Positions 1 through 10,500 of a stretch of 37,320 nt of DNA are shown here, in pieces. Each line of letters starts with the position of its first letter. The stretch's first letter is position 1. The stretch comes from Chloroflexota bacterium (lineage in GTDB: Bacteria; Chloroflexota; Dehalococcoidia; Lucifugimonadales; VXLM01), in the NCBI GenBank assembly GCA_026713145.1, contig JAPOPA010000348.1:1-37320 (forward strand), in the 5' to 3' direction. The translations under genes and the position numbers were made by a program. The notes under the pieces were generated by a model. The model worked only from the letters and a program-made list of their open reading frames with translations, did not search any database and had not been told where the DNA came from.

Positions 1-309
1 CCCGATCTCATCCTGCTCGACCTTAACCTTCCGATGAAGGACGGTCTGGAAGTGCTGAAGGAGATGGCGAGCGATGAGAGCCTGAGCTCAATCCCCGTCA
101 TGATACTTACGGGCACGGAGGCAGAAGAAAGTCTCCTGGAATCGTATAACATCCCTGTCAGCCGCTTCAGCAGGAAGCCCATTGAACTCAGGCGGTTCAA
201 TGACGTGATCAACTGGCTGAACAATCCTGCGGCAAAACGTCCTATCGTTGCGCCCCCGCCGCCTCCCCCGGCCGCTGAACCCAAGAAGAAGTGGTGGTGG
301 CCGTTCTAA
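1..309 (+). CDS. CheY-like response regulator receiver domain protein, 5'-truncated by window edge; Pro-rich tail ending KKKWWWPF
   Basis: Frame 1 is open from base 1: [22 protein letters not shown]...IPVMILTG...FSRKPIEL; REC motifs (D phosphosite, T, KP) present. TAA stop at 307..309. Confidence 0.85.
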   Translation, partial: PDLILLDLNLPMKDGLEVLKEMASDESLSSIPVMILTGTEAEESLLESYNIPVSRFSRKPIELRRFNDVINWLNNPAAKRPIVAPPPPPPAAEPKKKWWWPF

Positions 310-351
310 CGGCACGCCATTTACGAGGACGGAGCTAACGGGGAGGGAATT

Positions 352-2046
352 GTGGTTGTGCACGGCGAGATGAGCCGGGAGCAACTTGTTGCCGAAGTTG
401 AAGACCTGCGGCGACGTATCTCCGAGCTAAACAAAGAACAAGACATCTGGAGTGGGTCCGGAGAAGTTCCGGAAGCTCCATCCTTCGCCTACCACAATCC
501 TTCGCCGGTCGTGCGTTTCGACTCGAACGGCACCGTTCTCACTATAAATCCGGCAGCGGTGGAGCTCATCGGTCCCGAGGCGATGGAAGGTTCGTCTCTT
601 GTCAGTGTTCTTCCCGTTATAAGCAGCCTGAATGTTGAGCAGACAATAGCCAACGACGGTCAGTTCAGCTTTGAGGCTGAAGTCGAGGGCAGGTGGTTTC
701 ATTTCGTCGTCGTTGGAATGAAGGAATACGGCACCGGCCACATTTACGGCTACGACATCACGGGACGCCGCCGGGCCGAGGATGCCCTCAGGGCCAGTGT
801 GGCCGAACAGCGCAGGCGAACGCGAGACCAGGAAACCCTCTCCAACATCGCCCGCATCATTGGGTCTTCGCTTGCAATCAATGAGGTATATGAGCGTTTT
901 GCCGCCGAGGTCGCCCAACTCATACCGTTTGACCGCATTGTCATCAACGTCAATGCAGACCGCCCCGGATACATGGTTGATGCCTATCAGTCCAGTGCAG
1001 TGGAGGTTCCTAACCGTGCCCCGGACCATGCCTACGCAATCGAGGGTACGCTCTCTCAAGCAGTGATGGTGTCGCATCGCTGCATCGTCTTTCAACCGGG
1101 AAGTGAGAATGAGGCGGATGCAGGGTACGCCGGACTCTTAGGCGCCTATGAAATGGGCCTTCGATCGTTTCTCTCCGCTCCGCTCTTGTATCGAGGAGAG
1201 CCGATAGGGTGCCTGAACCTTCATTCCCTCGTTCAAAATGCGTATTCTGAGCGGCACCGGCTGTTGGCGGAACGAATCGCCGTCTACATAGCGGGCGCCA
1301 TCGCCAACGCGCAGCTTCATGCGCAAGTTACAAGACAGACGGATGAGCTGGCACGATCGAACCGGGAGTTGGAGCAGTTCGCTTACGTAGCTTCTCACGA
1401 TCTCCAGGAGCCGCTACGCATGGTTTCGAGCTACGTATCGCTCTTGGGACGCCGGTACGGCGATCAGCTCGACGACCGCGCTGACAAGTACATCCACTTC
1501 GCGGTGGACGGCGCCAATCGTATGCAGCGGCTCATTCACGATCTTCTTGCCTATTCCAGGGTTGGCACCAAGGGCGTAGAGTTGATGCCGACCGATACGG
1601 TTCCCTTAGTCCGCGAGACCTTGTCCAACCTGGAGGTCGCCATAGGCGAGAGCGAGGCCCAGGTCGTATTCTCCGATCTCCCTTCGGTCATGGGAGACCC
1701 TTCACAACTGAGGCAGCTCTTTCAGAACATCATCGGGAATGCTCTGAAGTTCCGGTCGGAAAGCCGCCCGCGTGTCGAGCTTGGCGCAAAGCAGGAGGGC
1801 GACCAGTGGACGTTTTCTATACGGGACAATGGCGTAGGATTCGACCAACGATATGCGGAGCGAATTTTCGGAGTCTTCAAGAGGCTCCACCGAGACGCCG
1901 ATATCCCCGGCACGGGAATCGGCCTCGCGATCTGCCAGCGCATCATTGACCGGCATGGCGGACGAATCTGGGCTGAATCAAAGCTTGGCGAGGGATCGTG
2001 CTTCTATTTCACGCTTCCCGCCGTTGCCGAACATGGAGAGTCATAA
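352..2046 (+). CDS. PAS-GAF sensor histidine kinase (phytochrome-type HisKA + HATPase_c)
   Basis: 564 aa; H-box ELEQFAYVASHDLQEPLRMV, N-box QNIIGNALKF, G1 DNGVGFD, G2 GTGIGLAI; N-terminal PAS-like and central GAF-like region. Confidence 0.92.
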   Translation: MVVHGEMSREQLVAEVEDLRRRISELNKEQDIWSGSGEVPEAPSFAYHNPSPVVRFDSNGTVLTINPAAVELIGPEAMEGSSLVSVLPVISSLNVEQTIANDGQFSFEAEVEGRWFHFVVVGMKEYGTGHIYGYDITGRRRAEDALRASVAEQRRRTRDQETLSNIARIIGSSLAINEVYERFAAEVAQLIPFDRIVINVNADRPGYMVDAYQSSAVEVPNRAPDHAYAIEGTLSQAVMVSHRCIVFQPGSENEADAGYAGLLGAYEMGLRSFLSAPLLYRGEPIGCLNLHSLVQNAYSERHRLLAERIAVYIAGAIANAQLHAQVTRQTDELARSNRELEQFAYVASHDLQEPLRMVSSYVSLLGRRYGDQLDDRADKYIHFAVDGANRMQRLIHDLLAYSRVGTKGVELMPTDTVPLVRETLSNLEVAIGESEAQVVFSDLPSVMGDPSQLRQLFQNIIGNALKFRSESRPRVELGAKQEGDQWTFSIRDNGVGFDQRYAERIFGVFKRLHRDADIPGTGIGLAICQRIIDRHGGRIWAESKLGEGSCFYFTLPAVAEHGES

Positions 2047-2049
2047 GCC

Positions 2050-2517
2050 ATGACAACGACCGAGGTCGGACCACCAATAGAAATCCTGATTGTCGAGGAC
2101 AACCCCGGCGACGTTGAACTCGCCCGAGAGGCGCTCGACGATGCCAGCGTACGAAAGAACCTAACCGTTGCTGAGGATGGCGAGCAAGGGCTCTCACTCC
2201 TGCGACGAGAAGGATGCTATCGCCACGCCCACCGTCCCGACCTCATCCTGCTCGATCTGAACCTGCCAACAATCAATGGCCGCGAAGTCCTCGCCGAAAT
2301 CAAGTCTGACCCTGAACTCCGACGTATTCCGGTTGTAATCTTGACGAGTTCTGAAGATGACAACGACGTTATCGAGACCTACAACCTCCACGCCAACGCC
2401 TACGTAGTCAAGCCGGTCGACCTCGACCAATACATGCAGGTCATCAAGGCCGTTGAGGGCTTCTGGCTGGGGTTCGTCAAGTTGCCAACCAGGGGTCGTC
2501 TGGGCGAGTTCGCTTAG
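2050..2517 (+). CDS. Response regulator, Rcp1-like single REC domain
   Basis: 155 aa; [53 protein letters not shown]; starts 4 nt after the kinase stop. Confidence 0.93.
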   Translation: MTTTEVGPPIEILIVEDNPGDVELAREALDDASVRKNLTVAEDGEQGLSLLRREGCYRHAHRPDLILLDLNLPTINGREVLAEIKSDPELRRIPVVILTSSEDDNDVIETYNLHANAYVVKPVDLDQYMQVIKAVEGFWLGFVKLPTRGRLGEFA

Positions 2518-2553
2518 ACGATGTACAGGGGAAGCGGCACTCGCCTGTTGGAG

Positions 2554-4158
2554 TTAAGGGTCGGGCTGGCAGATCTTGAAGGAATACAGATCGCAATAGC
2601 GGCTGTAGAATCGGAGCTTTGCCCCGCTCGATAACACCCTTGCGGGAAGCGCGGTTTGTCCCTTCCAAGTTACAACGTGCGCGGTCGAGTCGCCGGTGAA
2701 CGTGTCGCATGATGACCGCTCGTAACCCGGCACGACGTTGTCGTTGGCGTCGGTGAGTTCAACGGAAAGGAAGCCCTTTTCGGCGCACGCCGCATTCACG
2801 ACGAGGGCATCCCCGGCTCCGATGAAGGTATGGGTGCCCATAACCCCCTCGCGTGCGTCGGTGGCAAGCGATACGAAGCCCTCCGGTCGGAGGGTTGCCA
2901 GGCCTAGCCCTGTCTGCCCGCCGTTCCAGCCCGGTTGAGCCTCGGGAACGTCAAGTCCCTCCGGCTCGCCGAACATCCACCAGTCGTGGTGAAGATCCGA
3001 GCCTGCGTAGTAGATGCGGGTCTCGTCGTCGAGGAAGATGGGTTGGCTGCATGTCTCGGCCATGTATCGGTCCCAGCCTTCCGTCGACGTGGCAATGAAC
3101 GGAATGCCGCGGTTCACACGTTTCCAACTGAAACCATCCCTCGAATGCAGAAGGTGCAGGTCCACAGTGTTGAACGTGCGGTGGAAGATCGGCATCAGTC
3201 CGAGCCACAGGTCACCGACGCGGAAGCGGACGAGTCCATAGAACTCGTCGTCGAGCACGTCGTCCGTGTCGTCCGGGACGAGCATTTCGTTGAGAACGGG
3301 CCAGTTGGTGATGTCGTAGCTCGTCGAGGAGAAGACGCGTCGCTTGGCCATTCGCCACGGGTCGTTGGGGAAGTGAGCAGGACCCCAACCCGGCACGCGG
3401 GCGTGTTTGGGATTCAATGGCGGCTCCTGCATTGCCCTGGCGCGAGTGTCCAGAAAGTACATGCCCGTCTGCTCGTCCGCCGTCAGGATAATCACGTCTC
3501 CAAGCTGCCGGTCGGACATCTGGCCGATGGTAAAGGGTTTGTCGTACCTCGTCCATTTCCGCCCGTCGGCGGAGTATGCGGCAGAGATGCGGGAGTCCTC
3601 CAGGCCTGTGAATGCGTTCCAGTAGATTGCCTTGTATCGCTGTGAATCGTCCTCTTCAATTGGGTCCTTCAGGATCGAACAGGCGTGTATCCGCCCGTCT
3701 ACATCGTTGCCGAAGCAGATGTTCGTTTTGCTGCCATCGACAGCCCGGTAGTCGAGTTCGGGCTTCGTCCAGTGAATGCCGTCCTCGGACTCAGCATAGA
3801 GGAGCCTGTTATCAATGGTGGCGTCGTAGGAGGCGATTGCTGCGACTTCGTCGTCCTTCCTGCCCTCTCCCGACCGTTCGAGGCGCATGAACTCATCGTA
3901 GTCCCAACCCATGTCTTCGTACCAGAGCTTGTAAATTGACTCCCGTTCGTCCCAGTGGACGTTCCATGTATTCGTGCGGAAGTAGCTCGTTATCTCCCAG
4001 GGTCTGTCCGTCTTCACGATCGGGTTGTCCGGGTGCTTGACTGGTGTGTGCATTACGCGCGTGACGAAGTTCACGTACTCGATTACGTAGTTGTCGACAA
4101 GCAACTGGGGTGTGCTGCCTATGTAGATGGGTCTGGAAGTGGGCAAGATTCGCCTCAA
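2554..4158 (-). CDS. Beta-propeller glycosidase-like hypothetical protein (GH32/GH43-like fold suspected)
   Basis: 534 aa ORF; repeated YAESEDGIHWTKPEL / AYSADGRKWTRYDKPF / LLHSRDGFSWKRV blade-like motifs. Start codon uncertain (TTG in track). Confidence 0.65.
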   Translation of the reverse strand: MRRILPTSRPIYIGSTPQLLVDNYVIEYVNFVTRVMHTPVKHPDNPIVKTDRPWEITSYFRTNTWNVHWDERESIYKLWYEDMGWDYDEFMRLERSGEGRKDDEVAAIASYDATIDNRLLYAESEDGIHWTKPELDYRAVDGSKTNICFGNDVDGRIHACSILKDPIEEDDSQRYKAIYWNAFTGLEDSRISAAYSADGRKWTRYDKPFTIGQMSDRQLGDVIILTADEQTGMYFLDTRARAMQEPPLNPKHARVPGWGPAHFPNDPWRMAKRRVFSSTSYDITNWPVLNEMLVPDDTDDVLDDEFYGLVRFRVGDLWLGLMPIFHRTFNTVDLHLLHSRDGFSWKRVNRGIPFIATSTEGWDRYMAETCSQPIFLDDETRIYYAGSDLHHDWWMFGEPEGLDVPEAQPGWNGGQTGLGLATLRPEGFVSLATDAREGVMGTHTFIGAGDALVVNAACAEKGFLSVELTDANDNVVPGYERSSCDTFTGDSTAHVVTWKGQTALPARVLSSGAKLRFYSRYCDLYSFKICQPDP

Positions 4159-4269
4159 CCTTCAATCTCTTGTCGCCAAATCAAGCGTGACTACCGAGCC
4201 AATTGGTTCTTGCGCATAGGGACGTGCCACCCTGTGTTGCCTAGGAGGTCGACACGTCAGGTCGCTGCG

Positions 4270-4968
4270 CTACCCTTGATCGATCACATCCTGCGGGACT
4301 TCGGACCTGTCCTGCGGGCAGTAGCCGATGGCCTGTCTGCCGTGCTCGATATCGTAGAGGGGCCAGTTACTGTCGGACACGCCGAAGACTCGCTCATGAG
4401 TGATGCCCTCGGCAGTGAGGGCTGCTTCGAAGACCCGGACACAGTCGCCGTGACTCAGTTGGTGAGGATGGCCCGGCGCGTCGCGGTCTGTGTTGAAGTT
4501 CCCTATGCGCACGGAGACTACGCCGATGCCGTGCCGCGCGGAAAACATGTCGCCCATCGCTTCACCGAAGACCTTGGAGATGGTGTAGTAGCTGTCCGGG
4601 CGGGTAGGGAGGTCCTCCGTGCGGGTGATGCTGCGGGGATAGTAGGAGGAAGGATGGACTCCACCGCGACTGGCGAAGACGACCCTTTTCACTCCGTGTT
4701 CGAGCGCCGCCTCGAAGACGTGCCGAGTTCCGACCATCGACTGAAACGCCTGCTCCCAGTCCCCGCCCACGTTGCTAAGGTGGATTGTCGCGTCCACTCC
4801 ATTGGAGGCATGGTTGACGGCGTCCCAGTCGGTTACGCTTGCCACCGTATAATCGTCGATCTGCGGCGTTGGCCGAACGTCCAAGCCACGAAACTCGTAC
4901 CGGTCCTTGAGGTGCGTAATCAGGTGTTGGCCTATCTGTCCTGCTGAACCCGTAATCAATACCCGCAT
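4270..4968 (-). CDS. NAD(P)-dependent epimerase/dehydratase (extended SDR)
   Basis: 232 aa; MRVLITGSAGQIGQHL Rossmann motif, YYTISKVFGE (YxxxK) active site. Confidence 0.9.
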   Translation of the reverse strand: MRVLITGSAGQIGQHLITHLKDRYEFRGLDVRPTPQIDDYTVASVTDWDAVNHASNGVDATIHLSNVGGDWEQAFQSMVGTRHVFEAALEHGVKRVVFASRGGVHPSSYYPRSITRTEDLPTRPDSYYTISKVFGEAMGDMFSARHGIGVVSVRIGNFNTDRDAPGHPHQLSHGDCVRVFEAALTAEGITHERVFGVSDSNWPLYDIEHGRQAIGYCPQDRSEVPQDVIDQG

Positions 4969-5202
4969 TTTGCTGTCTCCTTGGGCTGTGCGCCCTGGGC
5001 ACGTGGGAGTTTACGGGTGGGCGGGGGGAGTGTCAAACATGCGGGTCTCCAGGGCGGGATTGAAGCCTGCGCCTATGGTACGTTTGGCGTGACTTATTCT
5101 CAGTCTTACGGCCTCAGCGCATCGAATTGGTGTGACTCTCGATGCAGTCCGGACGTTGGACGAACTGTCGTCTGTGGGTCAAGACCCCGTCGACAGTGAG
5201 GC

Positions 5203-6420
5203 TCACTCGACCTCGTTCATGCGGACGTTCACTCTTCTGGATGGAGAGTGACCTGTGAAGGAATACGTCGCTGTGGTTACGTAGTCGCCTCGGTCAACCT
5301 CGCCTGAGCCGTCGACATCGAGGTGGACCTCGACTCCGTAGTCTCCGAACGGCCTCGGCTCCTGATAGTCAATGGCGTACCGGAACCTTCCGGGGTCTGA
5401 CGACTCTGTCGAGAAGTTGGGGATCATTCGCTCGGTAATCCGGCGTTTCCCCAAGTCGGGCCTGCTCAGGTCTTCGAGTCTGATGTAGAGAGACTCGCCA
5501 GCGATAGGCTCAGTCGCTCCCACGAACTCAATGGTTCCGCGGATGGTTGAAAGTGTCGGTGGCTCGGCATTAATGGGTTCCAGCTTTGGCGGCTCCCCGG
5601 GCGTGAGCCGGTACGCGTCGTCGTTGACATGGACGTTGACCGTTACCTCCGGATCTTCGAACGTGCCGATAACGATGTCCCATTTGGCAGTGTCGATGAC
5701 CGCGGCGCAAACTATTTCGTCAGATGCCGGAACAACGTTGTAGATCTCCACGTCGATGCTGTCCTCGTCACGAAGCCGTCGTACCGCCTCATATCCATTA
5801 GGGCGGGCACACGAGTTGGGCTGGATGGAAGTTACCTTGAGGACGTACGTATTCGGATTGTCGTCGGCCGCTACTATGTCGAGTTCCGTGATCGGGGCCT
5901 CGACTAGGACTGTGGCCTGCGTGTCCTCGGTCTGTTCCGTGGCCACCGGCTCCAAGGTCACATTCACGGCGTTGAGTACGCTTGTGCCGACGGCCATGGA
6001 CGCGGAATATTGGGCAGTCCATGCGAAGTCACCCTCGGAAATGTCGCCCGAATTGTCGGTGTCGAGATGGACGCGAACCCTGTAAGTATCTTTGGGCTCC
6101 AACTCCCTGTGCTCGATCAGGTACTTGTAGGTCGGGAGTGCAGAGGGGTCGACGGACACGTCCCCAATGACCTGCTCGACCAGGGACTTCGCAGCGTCGT
6201 CCTGGATACTGATGTCTTCCAGTCGGACATAGATCGTTGCTCCACTGACTTGGCTTTCGACTCCCTTGAAGGTGATATTCCCCTCTATCAGCTTGTTGCC
6301 GCGTCGGCTCGGCTGCGGCTTTGGAGTAGCCGTCGGTTCACTGTCTCCGCCGTCGCTCGCGCAGGCGATCGCGATGGGCATAAACAGCGCTATCAGACCG
6401 ACAATCAGCCACATCCTCAT
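5203..6420 (-). CDS. Putative lipoprotein with two similar beta-domains (YbaY-like) and Ca-loop-like motifs
   Basis: 405 aa; lipobox-like IAIACAS; internal repeat GxIxFxGxxxxxxGxxxYxRLEDxS... HLDxDxSGxxxxGDY at both ends. TGA stop. Confidence 0.75.
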   Translation of the reverse strand: MRMWLIVGLIALFMPIAIACASDGGDSEPTATPKPQPSRRGNKLIEGNITFKGVESQVSGATIYVRLEDISIQDDAAKSLVEQVIGDVSVDPSALPTYKYLIEHRELEPKDTYRVRVHLDTDNSGDISEGDFAWTAQYSASMAVGTSVLNAVNVTLEPVATEQTEDTQATVLVEAPITELDIVAADDNPNTYVLKVTSIQPNSCARPNGYEAVRRLRDEDSIDVEIYNVVPASDEIVCAAVIDTAKWDIVIGTFEDPEVTVNVHVNDDAYRLTPGEPPKLEPINAEPPTLSTIRGTIEFVGATEPIAGESLYIRLEDLSRPDLGKRRITERMIPNFSTESSDPGRFRYAIDYQEPRPFGDYGVEVHLDVDGSGEVDRGDYVTTATYSFTGHSPSRRVNVRMNEVE

Positions 6421-6622
6421 TTCTTCTTGCTTCCTCCTGTTTCCAATAACGCTCTGCGCAATGACCCGTTACCGTGCATGATGACGAAATTTGAGTGAAA
6501 CGGGGCCTTCTTTCATACAAGAAACGTACCACCGCCGGGCCTTCCGAGTCCAGACGGCGCACTATATATATTCATGCTGAATGCTACAATAAGTCGCCAT
6601 ATACCAAACGACGGAGAGCACT

Positions 6623-7507
6623 ATGTCCGATTTTGAGGGCGTCTACCCGGCGATCGTCACACCGATGACTCGAGCCGGCGATCTGAACGAAGATGCGTTT
6701 CGGGTGGTATACGAAGGCAACGTTCGCGCGGGGGCACACGGCTTTTGGATCGCCGGGGGCACGGGCGAAAGCGTTTACCTCACAGAGGCCGAGAACAAGC
6801 GTATCGCGGAGATCGCGGCAGACCAGAACGACGGACGCGTCAAGAACATCATGCACGTCGGTGCGGCTACAACCGCGCAGGCCGCTCGACAAGCCGAGCA
6901 CGCCGCGAAGGTGGGAGTCGAGGCGATCTGCGCCGTTCCTCCGTTCTTCTACGGCGTGGAGGACGAAGCCATTGTCGAATACTACCGCGTAGTCGGGAAC
7001 GCAGCGGACTTGCCGCTGTTCGCCTACAATCTCCCCCACGCAACCGGTGTCGACATTGTCCCCGACCTTATGGCGAAAATTCAGGACGGCGTGCCCCAGC
7101 TTCGCGGTCTCAAGCACTCTTCTACGGAGTTCCACAACGTGTCATCATACGTGGAGATGGGGCTTGACTGCTTCATCGGCAGTTCGCTGCTGATGGCGCC
7201 CGCCCTGGCGATAGGGGCGGTAGGGTGCATAGACGGTCCCCTCTGCATCGTGCCCGAGCTCTGGGTGGACATCTGGAACGCTCATCGCGATGGGGATGGC
7301 GGGGCGGCGCTGGCCGCCCAGAGGCGAGCCATCGAGTTCGTGACCCTCAGCCGTTCCATACCGTTTCCGGCAGGATTCAAGGCCCTGGCGGGTGCTCGCT
7401 TCGGCATCGATTGCGGCGACCCCCGTCCTCCCTTTTCGCCTGCTACGGAAGAGGTGAAGGCCCTGCTCATAGCGAAGGCCAAAGCGGAAGACTGGTTCGG
7501 CTGCTAA
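6623..7507 (+). CDS. Dihydrodipicolinate synthase/N-acetylneuraminate lyase family protein
   Basis: 294 aa; GVYPAIVTPMTRAGDLN, GGTGES, YNLPHATG, Schiff-base Lys in LRGLKHSS. Confidence 0.93.
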   Translation: MSDFEGVYPAIVTPMTRAGDLNEDAFRVVYEGNVRAGAHGFWIAGGTGESVYLTEAENKRIAEIAADQNDGRVKNIMHVGAATTAQAARQAEHAAKVGVEAICAVPPFFYGVEDEAIVEYYRVVGNAADLPLFAYNLPHATGVDIVPDLMAKIQDGVPQLRGLKHSSTEFHNVSSYVEMGLDCFIGSSLLMAPALAIGAVGCIDGPLCIVPELWVDIWNAHRDGDGGAALAAQRRAIEFVTLSRSIPFPAGFKALAGARFGIDCGDPRPPFSPATEEVKALLIAKAKAEDWFGC

Positions 7508-7523
7508 CCGCTGAAACCCTCTT

Positions 7524-10500
7524 GTGAATTCAATACTGGCACAGCGCGCTCCCTCGTTATCCTCGACGGTGAGGGCTTTCTTACTTGTTGCATTCGTTTC
7601 CCTCTTGGTCGTCATGAGCGTCGGCGGCGTTGGGGGACAGACGTCGGACGACCATGGGAATACCCTAAGCACCGCGACGAACCTTCCCCTCGGGTCTTCG
7701 ATAGAAGGCCGCATTAGCCCTGCCGACGATAGGGATGTCTTCAGGCTGGACCTCTCGAGCGCATCAGGGACCACTGACGTATGGATTTACACCACTGGCA
7801 GCCTCGACACCGTTGGGGGTCTGTTTGATCGGAACACCAACAGGCTGGCAGTCAACGATGACAGCTTTATCGTGGGCAGGTTCAACAATTTCCACATTCG
7901 GGCCAATCTCACGCCGGGCGTCTACTACATCCTCGTCGTCAGTTTCCGAAACCTGTTCGTAGGCGATTACACCCTCCACGCACAGGCCGTAGCCGACCCC
8001 GGCAACACCATCGACACCTCAACCCGACTGACTCTTGATTCCCCAACTCCCGGCACCATTAACACAGCAAACAACTCGGACTACTTCAGGTTGGAGTTCA
8101 CGGAGTTCACCAATGTGGACCTCTATGCAAGAAGCACCAATAACCAGCCGATTGACATTACGGTGCTTGACTCTCAGAGATCGGAAGTCTCTGTCAATAT
8201 ATCTCCTCGGCATATCAATACGCCTACGGGAATATTCAGGCACGGCTTTTGGATTCGTGACGATTTTGATCCTGGTACGTACTACGTAAGGATTTTCACT
8301 CGACCTGGGGTAGATTCCTACCCGGTGCCATACACCATCCACACATTCGAGGATGTGCGTTACACCGACTATATAGACGAGTGCGAAGCCAAAACAAGCC
8401 AGTTGAACGACCCTCTGATCCGCGACTCCTTGTACGCGTGCCAGTGGCACCTCGACAACCCCAGCGAGACGGATATCAACGTCGAGCCTGTATGGGAGGA
8501 GGGGATCAAGGGTGAAGGCGTCAATGTCGCAATAGTCGACGACGGGATGTATTACGCCCACGAGGACCTGAAGGACAACGTCGACACATCACGAAATCAC
8601 GACTACACCGACCGGAACGACATCTACACCCCCTTCGAGCACCATGGGACGCATGTAGCCGGCCTCGTCGCTGCGCGAGACAACGACATTGGCGTGCGCG
8701 GAGTGGCCCCTAGGGCGACGGTGTACGGCTATAACTTAATGGTAGACCCGACCTTCTTGAATCGAGCAGACGCGATGGGCCGCAATTACGATGTTACGGC
8801 GGTGTCCAGCAACAGCTGGGGACACCTTGATGGTCCTTGGCTTAGTCGCGCCATGGCGTTCTGGAATCGTGCGATAGAGACTGGAATCAACGACGGTAAC
8901 GGTGGCAAGGGAGTCTTTTACGTCTTTGCGGGTGGCAATGGGCACTTGGACGGAGACAATTCGAACCTTGATGAGTACAACAACCACTATGGCGTGACTT
9001 CGGTCTGCGCCGTGAACGACCACGACACGAGGAGTGGCTACTCCGAGATGGGCGCGAACTTGTGGGTCTGTGCGCCCTCGAACGACCGCTCCGACATTCA
9101 TCAGGGCATCCTCACTACGGAAAACTCAGATCGGTATTTCGAAGAGTTTGGCGGGACGTCCGCGTCAACTCCCGTTATCGCGGGCGTGGCCGCCCTCCTT
9201 AGAGGCGTCAACCCCGACCTTACGTGGCGGGACGTGAAACTGATTCTTGCCGGGTCCGCACGAAAGAACGATGCTCGGAACTCCGGTTGGCTGGGAGGAG
9301 CGAGGAAGTACGGTTCCACGTCCGACGCCGACCGCTATCACTTCAACCATGAGTATGGCTTCGGAGTCGTGGATGCCAAGGCGGCAGTTGATCTCGCCAA
9401 GGAGTGGCGTAATCTCCCGTCATTGGAGACTGCAGGGCTGGAGTCGAACAGGCTCAGCCTGACCATACCCGACGCGCCGCCGATTGGTCCGCCCGCGACT
9501 GTATCGACATCACTCAGACTCAATACCGGCATAGGGTTTGTCGAGTTCGTTGAAGTCAACGTTTCCTTCCGGCACAACTCCTTCCGTGACCTGCAGGTCG
9601 AGCTGGAGTCTCCGTCCGGCAAAGTCTCCCAACTCTCCGTCCCGTTTGATACGCGCACTGACGCCTTTCCCTCGTTCGCCCACGTGCCACTAAACGGCAC
9701 GTTTCGATTAGGTTCTGCAAGACATCTGGGTGAAGACCCAAACGGCGAATGGAAGTTGCATGTGACCGACCATTTCCAAACGGTGAGGGGTTCCCTCGAT
9801 TCGTGGAGCATCGAGGTCTACGGACATGAAAGCCCGCCTGGCCCCCCCCAAATAGACTCGATCACGCCGGGAGTCGGGAGCCTAACCGTTGTATGGAGTG
9901 CTCCCGACGACATCGGAAGTTCACAGGTCAGTTCCTATGACCTGCGCTACATCCAATCGGATGCCGACGAAACAGTGGACTCCAACTGGACCTTCGTTAA
10001 GGATGCGTGGAAGACGGACTCGGCCGGAAGCTTGGAGTATGTCATTTCTTTCCTGGTGGGCGGAGTGCGGTACGACGTTCAAGTCCGCGCCGTCAATCAA
10101 GCCGGAGCCGGACCTTGGTCGGACAGTGTCACTGGAACGCCGGTCCAGGTGACGTCGGGCGAGTGCGGGACTGCGGGCGCAGTGGCCGATCCTGAGAACA
10201 ACGCCGGTCTAGTGTCCGACTGCAACGCGCTCCTGGCGGCACAGAGTGCTCTGGCAGGTTCCGCAACATTGAACTGGTCTGCCGGCACTCCCATTGCGGA
10301 CTGGGAGGGAGTGACAGTGGGTGGGACACCGCAACGTGTTACCGAATTGAGCCTTTTCGACAGCGAGTTGACAGGAGCCTTACCCCTAGAGCTGGGAAGG
10401 ATCTCCAACCTGAAGCGACTGGTGCTATCCAGGAACCGACTGACGGGACAGGTACCTGCATGGATTGGCGACCTTGTCGAGCTGGAAGAACTCTCCCTCT

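Noticed and set aside
3955-4947. 330-aa plus-strand ORF across two minus-strand genes
   Set aside because: Overlaps two well-supported genes and an intergenic region; composition without recognisable motifs.
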